Made by a program: the position numbers and the translations under genes
Part shown: positions 53,696 to 58,800 of the stretch, piece by piece
Numbering within the stretch: position 1 is the first letter of the stretch
Layout of the letters: every line of letters starts with the position of its first letter
Notes under the pieces: generated by a model
Seen by the model: the letters and a program-made list of their open reading frames with translations, nothing else
Told to the model about the DNA's origin: nothing
Database searches by the model: none
DNA from: Burkholderiales bacterium
GTDB taxonomy: Bacteria; Pseudomonadota; Gammaproteobacteria; Burkholderiales; Burkholderiaceae_C
Length of the DNA stretch: 58,800 nucleotides
Assembly: GCA_026400275.1 (NCBI GenBank)
Contig: JAPLPK010000029.1
Location: 1-58,800 of the forward strand
Reading direction: 5' to 3'

Positions 53696-54603
53696 AGCAT
53701 TACCTGCAATTCAGCGACGTCACCGCCGAGGAATACGCCTACCTGTTTGAGCGTGCGGCGCTGATCAAGAAGAAGTTCAAATCCTACGAAAAACACCATT
53801 CCCTGGTGGACCGTACGCTGGCCATGATTTTCGAAAAAGCCTCGACACGCACCCGCGTGAGCTTCGAGGCCGGCATGTACCAGCTGGGCGGCAGCGTGGT
53901 GCATCTGACCACCGGCGACAGCCAGCTGGGCCGCGCCGAGCCTATCGAAGACAGCGCCAAGGTCATCAGCCGCATGGTCGATCTGGTGATGATCCGCACC
54001 TTCGAGCAGACCAAGATTGAACGATTTGCCGAGCATTCGCGCGTGCCGGTCATCAACGGCCTGACCAACGAGTTCCACCCCTGCCAGATCCTGGCCGACA
54101 TCTTTACCTACATCGAGCAGCGCGGCAGCATCGCCGGCAAGACGGTGGCCTGGGTGGGCGACGGCAACAACATGGCCAACACCTGGCTGCAGGCCAGCGA
54201 GATTCTGGGCTTTACCGTGCACGTCAGCACGCCCAGCGGCTACGAGGTGGACCAGTCCGTAGCCGGCCTGCGTTCCGGCGACAGCTACAAGGTCTTCAAG
54301 AACCCCATGCAGGCCTGCGCCGGTGCCGACCTGGTCACCACCGATGTGTGGACCAGCATGGGCTACGAGGCCGAGAACGAGGCGCGCAGACTAGCCTTTG
54401 CCGACTGGTGCGTGGATACCGAAATGATGCGCGCCGCCAAGCCGGACGCACTGTTCATGCACTGCCTGCCCGCCCATCGCGGCGAAGAGGTCGAGGCCGA
54501 CGTCATTGACGGCCCGCAGTCGGTGGTATGGGACGAGGCCGAGAACCGCATGCACGTACAAAAGGCGCTCATGGAGTACCTGCTGCTCGGACGGGTGGCA
54601 TAA
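53692..54603 (+). CDS. argF: Ornithine carbamoyltransferase
   Basis: Joins carbamoyl phosphate and ornithine to citrulline. 303 residues. The carbamoyl-phosphate motif is EKASTRTRVSFEAGMYQLGG (Ser-Thr-Arg-Thr-Arg about 49-53), then FHPCQILADIFTYIEQRG (about 131-148), and the ornithine-binding HCLPAHRGEEVEADV (Cys about 263). Translationally coupled to argD by ATGA. With carB at the left end of the window this gives two steps of arginine synthesis here. Confidence 0.96.
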   Translation: MKHYLQFSDVTAEEYAYLFERAALIKKKFKSYEKHHSLVDRTLAMIFEKASTRTRVSFEAGMYQLGGSVVHLTTGDSQLGRAEPIEDSAKVISRMVDLVMIRTFEQTKIERFAEHSRVPVINGLTNEFHPCQILADIFTYIEQRGSIAGKTVAWVGDGNNMANTWLQASEILGFTVHVSTPSGYEVDQSVAGLRSGDSYKVFKNPMQACAGADLVTTDVWTSMGYEAENEARRLAFADWCVDTEMMRAAKPDALFMHCLPAHRGEEVEADVIDGPQSVVWDEAENRMHVQKALMEYLLLGRVA

Positions 54604-54632
54604 GTTGCAAGCCACCTGGCCGACAGGCTGGG

Positions 54633-54686
54633 TGCTATTTATTTCATAGCTTCTCGCGCAGAGAATACCTGCGCCAGAGGCTATTT
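54633..54686 (+). repeat. Dispersed repeat copy between argF and kynB
   Basis: TGCTATTTATTTCATAGCTT, CTCGCGCAGAGAATACC, TGCGCCAGAGGCTATTTTTG. It begins 30 bp after the argF stop. The other 140 bp of the gap before kynB hold no gene or clear promoter that I can see. Confidence 0.88.
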
Positions 54687-54823
54687 TTGTATATGAATAG
54701 ACCTGCTGGCACAGCAGCGTTCGCGCGCCACGGCCTGCCCATGTGGCCCGGGTTTCAGAATTTACAGGCTGTTGGAAATAACCGACACCACGCGGTTTTT
54801 AGCGGTGATACCTTCGCCGCACT

Positions 54824-55450
54824 ATGCAAAACCTCTGGGATATTTCACCCCCCGTAGCCCCTGGCAGCCCCGTGTTTCCGGGTGATACGCCGTACCAACA
54901 GCAGTGGACGGCAACCATCTCGCCGGCTTGCCCGGTCAACGTCAGCGCGCTGACGCTTTCCCCTCACGTCGGCGCCCACGCCGATGCGCCGCTGCACTAC
55001 GACCCGCAGGGCCAGGCAATCGGCGCGGTCGATCTCACACCCTACCTGGGCCCGTGCCGTGTCATCCATTGCATAGGCCGTGGCCCGCTGGTGCTGTGGG
55101 AGCATCTTGCCCATGCGTTGCACGACCTGCCTCCCCGTGTACTGGTGCGTACCTACCAACATATGCCGGTGGACCACTGGGATGGCGACCTGGCCGCCTA
55201 TGCACCTGACACCGTAGAGCGCCTAGCCGCTCTGGGCGTGACGCTGATCGGCATCGACACCGCCAGCATCGACCCGGCCAGCAGCAAGACCTTGGACAGC
55301 CACCAGACCATCCGCCGCCTGAACCTGCGCGTACTGGAAAACCTGGTGCTCGACGCCGTACCCGAGGGCGACTACGAACTCATCGCTCTGCCGCTGAAGC
55401 TGATGACCGCCGATGCATCCCCCGTGCGTGCCGTGCTGCGCTCACTTTGA
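54824..55450 (+). CDS. kynB: Kynurenine formamidase (arylformamidase)
   Basis: KynB hydrolyses N-formylkynurenine to kynurenine. 208 residues, metal-dependent cyclase-like fold: [20 protein letters not shown] opens and [13 protein letters not shown] (about 47-59) carries the Zn-binding His-X-X-X-His-X-Asp set. [20 protein letters not shown] (about 145-164) and [20 protein letters not shown] complete the family pattern. First of the kynB-kynU-kynA operon; the kynR regulator gene found beside it in some relatives is not in the gap upstream. Confidence 0.94.
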   Translation: MQNLWDISPPVAPGSPVFPGDTPYQQQWTATISPACPVNVSALTLSPHVGAHADAPLHYDPQGQAIGAVDLTPYLGPCRVIHCIGRGPLVLWEHLAHALHDLPPRVLVRTYQHMPVDHWDGDLAAYAPDTVERLAALGVTLIGIDTASIDPASSKTLDSHQTIRRLNLRVLENLVLDAVPEGDYELIALPLKLMTADASPVRAVLRSL

Positions 55451-55479
55451 CCCCACTTTGAATTCGAGAAGGAAGAACC

Positions 55480-56766
55480 GTGACGACATTGCATAACTGC
55501 CTGCGCCTGGATGCGCTGGATCCTCTGGCGCCGCTGCGCGCCCATTTCAGCCTGCCGCCCGGCGTGATTTACCTGGATGGCAACTCGCTGGGCGTGCTGC
55601 CCGCAGCCACTGCCGCCCGTGTCGCCCAGGTGGTGACGCAGGAGTGGGGCACCGACCTGATCAAGTCCTGGAACAGCGCCGGCTGGTTCGACCTGCCGCA
55701 GCGCCTGGGTAACCAGATTGCGCCGCTGATTGGCGCGGGCCAGGGCGAGGTGGTCGCTACCGACAGCACCTCGGTGAACCTGTTCAAGGTGTTGACCGCC
55801 GCGCTGAACATGGCCGCTGCTGATGCGCCGCAGCGCAAGCTGGTGGTTAGCGAGCGCAGCAACTTCCCTACCGATCTGTACATCGCCGAATCGCTATGCC
55901 GCCAGCACGGCTTCACGCTGCAACTGGTCGAGCCCGAGGAGATCGCTGCCGCCTTGACCCCGCAGGTCGCGGTGCTGATGCTGACCCATGTGAACTACCG
56001 CACCGGTGCCATGCACGATATGCCATCCGTCACGCAAGCCGCCCACGACGCTGGCGCGCTGATGCTGTGGGACTTGGCGCACAGTGCGGGCGCAGTGCCG
56101 GTGAATCTGACTGGTGCCAAGGCCGACTTCGCGGTCGGCTGCGGCTACAAATACCTGAACGGCGGCCCCGGCGCGCCGGCCTTTGTGTGGGTGAATCCCG
56201 CGCATGCCGAGCGCTTCTGGCAGCCGCTGGCCGGCTGGTGGGGCCATGCCACGCCGTTTGAATTCACCCCCGACTACCGGCCGGCACCCGGCGTGACGCG
56301 CTACTTGTGTGGCACCCAGCCCATGATCAGCCTGTCGGCGCTCGAGTGCGGACTGGATGTATTTGACGCTGCCGCTCGCATCGTGCCAAACCAGAGCGCC
56401 ATGCAGACCCTGCGCCAGAAGTCTTTGGCCCTGACCGATTTGTTCATTGAACTGGTCGAGCAGCGCTGCGGCGGACACGGGCTTGGTCTGGCAACTCCCC
56501 GGGAGCATGCCAAACGTGGGTCGCAGGTCTGCCTGAGCAAGGCTGAGGGCGCATACGCCATCATTCAGGCGCTGATTGCGCGCGGCGTGATTGGCGATTA
56601 CCGCGCCGGTAATGGTGCGCAGCACCCCGACATCCTGCGCTTTGGCTTCACGCCGCTGTACCTGGGATATGAAGATGTGTGGAATGCGGTAGACCAACTG
56701 CAGCAGGTGCTTGAGAGCGAAGAATGGCGCCAGCCTGAGTTCAACCAGAAGCATGCGGTGACCTGA
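55480..56766 (+). CDS. kynU: Kynureninase
   Basis: PLP enzyme cleaving kynurenine to anthranilate and alanine. 428 residues. [20 protein letters not shown] near the start, [52 protein letters not shown] (Asp for PLP), and the PLP lysine in [15 protein letters not shown] (about 225). Starts with GTG 55480 after GAGAAGGAAGAACC. It is 29 bp from kynB and 1 bp from kynA. Confidence 0.96.
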   Translation: MTTLHNCLRLDALDPLAPLRAHFSLPPGVIYLDGNSLGVLPAATAARVAQVVTQEWGTDLIKSWNSAGWFDLPQRLGNQIAPLIGAGQGEVVATDSTSVNLFKVLTAALNMAAADAPQRKLVVSERSNFPTDLYIAESLCRQHGFTLQLVEPEEIAAALTPQVAVLMLTHVNYRTGAMHDMPSVTQAAHDAGALMLWDLAHSAGAVPVNLTGAKADFAVGCGYKYLNGGPGAPAFVWVNPAHAERFWQPLAGWWGHATPFEFTPDYRPAPGVTRYLCGTQPMISLSALECGLDVFDAAARIVPNQSAMQTLRQKSLALTDLFIELVEQRCGGHGLGLATPREHAKRGSQVCLSKAEGAYAIIQALIARGVIGDYRAGNGAQHPDILRFGFTPLYLGYEDVWNAVDQLQQVLESEEWRQPEFNQKHAVT

Positions 56767-56767
56767 G

Positions 56768-57619
56768 ATGGGCTGCCCCATGAATTCTGGCGAAAACATC
56801 GTGCAGGAAGAAAAGGCCCAACTGGACTTCAGCCAGTCTATGAGCTACGGCGACTACCTGCAGCTGGATGCGGTGCTGGGCGCCCAAAAGCCTTTGTCGC
56901 CGGCGCACGACGAGATGCTGTTCATCGTCCAGCACCAGACCAGCGAGCTGTGGATGAAGCTGATGCTGCACGAGCTGCATGCGGCCATGCGCTGCGTGGC
57001 GGCAGACGATCTGCACAGCGCCTTCAAGATGCTGGCACGCGTGTCCAAGATCATGGCCCAGCTGGTGCATGCCTGGGATGTGCTGGCCACCATGACGCCG
57101 CCCGATTACAGCGCCATGCGGCCCTATCTGGCCAGCTCCAGCGGCTTCCAGAGTGCGCAGTACCGCTGTATCGAGTTTGCGTTGGGCAACAAGAATGCGG
57201 CCATGCTCAAGCCGCATGCGCACCGGCCAGATTTGTTGGCGCTGGTGCAGGCGGCATACGAGGCGCCTTCGCTGTACGACGAGTCGCTGCGCCTGATGGC
57301 CCGGCGCGGAATGGCCATTCCGGCCGGCCACCTGCAGCGCGACTGGACCCAGCCCTATGTGGCCGACGCTGCCGTGGAACTGGCCTGGCTGGTGGCCTAC
57401 CGCGATCCGCGCCAGCACTGGGACATCTACCAACTGGGTGAGAAGCTGACCGATCTGGAAGATGCGTTCCGCCTTTGGCGCTTCCGCCACGTCACCACGG
57501 TGGAGCGGGTGATTGGCTTCAAGCGTGGCACCGGTGGCACCGGTGGCGTGAGCTATCTGCGTAAGATGCTGGACGTGGTGTTGTTCCCCGAGATCTGGAC
57601 ACTGCGCACCAACTTGTAA
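56768..57619 (+). CDS. kynA: Tryptophan 2,3-dioxygenase
   Basis: Heme enzyme that opens the indole ring of tryptophan to N-formylkynurenine, the first step of the pathway. 283 residues. [40 protein letters not shown] (distal His about 57), [19 protein letters not shown], and the heme-ligand His in [20 protein letters not shown] (about 239). An internal ATG at 56780 ([12 protein letters not shown]) may be the true start. Last gene of the operon; a repeat copy follows at once. Confidence 0.96.
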   Translation: MGCPMNSGENIVQEEKAQLDFSQSMSYGDYLQLDAVLGAQKPLSPAHDEMLFIVQHQTSELWMKLMLHELHAAMRCVAADDLHSAFKMLARVSKIMAQLVHAWDVLATMTPPDYSAMRPYLASSSGFQSAQYRCIEFALGNKNAAMLKPHAHRPDLLALVQAAYEAPSLYDESLRLMARRGMAIPAGHLQRDWTQPYVADAAVELAWLVAYRDPRQHWDIYQLGEKLTDLEDAFRLWRFRHVTTVERVIGFKRGTGGTGGVSYLRKMLDVVLFPEIWTLRTNL

Positions 57620-57627
57620 GCTTTTTA

Positions 57628-57677
57628 GGCCTCTGGCGCAGGTAATAACTGCGCTAGTAGCTATGAAGTTTGTAGCA
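57628..57677 (-). repeat. Dispersed repeat copy after kynA, covering the end of the monooxygenase gene
   Basis: On the minus strand: TGCTACAAACTTCATAGCTA, CTAGCGCAGTTATTACC, TGCGCCAGAGGCC. The TAG stop and the last five codons (LLQTS) of the convergent monooxygenase gene lie in its head. Confidence 0.88.
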
Positions 57678-58800
57678 AATACGGCGCGGGCGGCGCGGGT
57701 GGTGTGTAACCGTACAGCCAGGGCTGGTCCATCAGCCGCTCTCCCCCCAGCTGCATGGCGCGGTTGCGGCCCCAGCGCACCAGGCCGGTGGCGTGGAATA
57801 TTTGGCCGTTGCGCACGGCCCGGGCCTGGACCTTGGCATTGCGCTGCCAGCGCTGTTGCGCATAGTGTTGCAGCGCCTGCGGGATAGGCTGGCCCGAGCC
57901 CAGCGCGGCTGCCAGCGCGGCCGCATCTTCAATCGCCATACCCGCGCCTTGGGCCAGGTAGGGCCGCATGGGGTGTGCGGCATCGCCCAACAATGCCACC
58001 CGGCCTTGCGCGTGCTGGTGGGCATTGGCCATGGGCGGGCGGTCGCACAGCACCCACAGGCGCCAGCCGTCTATGGCTTGCACCAGGTCTTGCAGCGGCG
58101 CGCAGGCGTGCATCAGCTTGGCGCGCAGGTCGGCGGCGTTGGCGCTGTGGTCCCATTGCTCCAGGCTGTCGGCAGGCCCCGGCCAGGGACTTTGCACAAT
58201 GGCCACTACATTCAGCCATTCACCCCGGCGCACGGGGTACTGCACCACGTGCAGCTTGTTGCCCAGCCAGACGGTGACCTGCTGCGAGCGCAGATGGGCT
58301 GGCAGCTGGGCCTGCGGCACCAGGGCGCGGTAAGCGAGGTGGCCGGTGGCGCGGGGCGCGCCGTCGTGCAGCAGCCACTGGCGTACGGGGCTCCACAGGC
58401 CATCGGCTCCGACCAGCACATCACCGGCATGCCCGTCGCTGGCTGAGGCTGTGGGCTCTGCCCAGCGTACCTGTACGCCGTCGGCGGTTTGCTGGAACTG
58501 CTGCAGGGTGTGTTGCGTGTGCAGCTCTGCGTCGGTGTGCTGTTGCACTGCGGTGTGCAGCACGGTGTGCAGGTCGGCACGGTGTACCGTGGCGTAAGGG
58601 GCTCCGTAGCGCTGCTGCATGGCCTGCCCTAATGGCAGTGCGCCTAGCTCCGCGCCGTCGCGTACATCGCGGGCCTGCAGTCGGTGCGGGAAAGCGACCA
58701 CGCCCTGCAGAGCCGTGTCCAGTCCCCATTGGTTGAGCTGGCGTACGACGTTAGGGCCAATCTGTATGCCGGCACCGACTTCGCTAAATGTGCTGGCACG
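57661..58800 (-). CDS. FAD-dependent aromatic monooxygenase (salicylate hydroxylase-like), 5' truncated by window edge
   Basis: At least 379 residues; the frame is open to base 58800, and the fragment begins ASTFSEVGAGIQIGPNVVRQ, just after the missing N-terminal FAD GXGXXG motif. DVLVGADGLWSPVRQWL (the DG motif) and VALLGDAAHPMRPYLAQGAG (the GD motif contacting FAD) are present. It belongs to the group with salicylate 1-hydroxylase and 3-hydroxybenzoate 6-hydroxylase. Beside the kyn operon it might act on an anthranilate-like product, but this is inference. The last codons come from a repeat copy. Confidence 0.9.
   Translation of the reverse strand, partial: RASTFSEVGAGIQIGPNVVRQLNQWGLDTALQGVVAFPHRLQARDVRDGAELGALPLGQAMQQRYGAPYATVHRADLHTVLHTAVQQHTDAELHTQHTLQQFQQTADGVQVRWAEPTASASDGHAGDVLVGADGLWSPVRQWLLHDGAPRATGHLAYRALVPQAQLPAHLRSQQVTVWLGNKLHVVQYPVRRGEWLNVVAIVQSPWPGPADSLEQWDHSANAADLRAKLMHACAPLQDLVQAIDGWRLWVLCDRPPMANAHQHAQGRVALLGDAAHPMRPYLAQGAGMAIEDAAALAAALGSGQPIPQALQHYAQQRWQRNAKVQARAVRNGQIFHATGLVRWGRNRAMQLGGERLMDQPWLYGYTPPAPPAPYLLQTS

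Noticed and set aside
54528-54857. A 109-codon frame overlapping the argF end and kynB leader
   Set aside because: It runs through the repeat copy and overlaps argF in another frame; no ribosome site or domain.

Overview
The window looks like chromosomal DNA of a betaproteobacterium of the family Comamonadaceae, most like Rhodoferax and relatives. This rests on gene order (yhbY-rlmE-ftsH-folP-glmM; yicC-kinase-PP2C-rph-rdgB-hemW; hisC-hisB-hisH-hisA-hisF), on family-typical small proteins (DUF3460, DUF2917, DUF3579, DUF4149), on high GC content, and on a dispersed short repeat with core TAGCTGCTTGCGCAGG ... CTGCGCTAGAGGC. I saw no tRNA, rRNA, insertion sequence, prophage or CRISPR array. Both ends cut genes: carB on the left and an FAD monooxygenase on the right.

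Layout. 1-8.2 kb: housekeeping (carB end, greA, DUF4149, yhbY, rlmE, ftsH, folP, glmM, an OlsB-like acyltransferase). 8.2-20.1 kb: scpA, DUF3460, a BamE-like lipoprotein, a SulP permease, metG interrupted by an in-frame TAA, a patatin, a MocR regulator with a divergent DUF2917 gene between two 125-bp direct repeats, an NhaR-like LysR regulator, a Bax-inhibitor-1 protein and apbC/mrp. 20.2-26.9 kb: a formate/oxalate-flavoured block on one strand (OFA antiporter, chemoreceptor, FdhF/YdeP oxidoreductase, an 84-residue protein, fdhD). 27-36.9 kb: accessory genes (SMP-30 lactonase, LysR/EamA pair, FtsX-like permease, a tiny membrane ORF, truncated haemoglobin, a lipoprotein, a Gfo/Idh oxidoreductase, a degenerate intradiol-dioxygenase-like protein, an SBF transporter). 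36.9-41.7 kb: histidine genes hisC, hisB, hisH, hisA, a sugar-phosphate mutarotase, hisF. 41.8-47.4 kb: yicC, a kinase/phosphatase pair, rph, rdgB, hemW. 47.5-54.6 kb: an MHS transporter behind a perfect palindrome, a SirB1-family protein, murJ, rpsT, DUF3579, argD-argF. 54.8-57.6 kb: kynB-kynU-kynA, tryptophan to anthranilate. 57.7 kb to the end: the partial FAD monooxygenase.

The main points of interest are three. First, the repeat family has about 17 copies here; it sits at operon edges, lies in frame inside several genes (folP, DUF4149, metG, murJ) and supplies the start or end of others (hisH, rph, the monooxygenase). Second, two essential genes look damaged: metG has TAA at codon 123, and glmM lacks roughly 18 residues before its phosphate-binding motif. 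Third, there are several unassigned regulatory or small-ORF candidates: a 30-codon membrane ORF between two repeats, a 41-codon XRE-like ORF among inverted repeats, MocR-type operators, and palindromes at 47.4 and 52.3 kb. Everything here was read by eye; no database search was possible.
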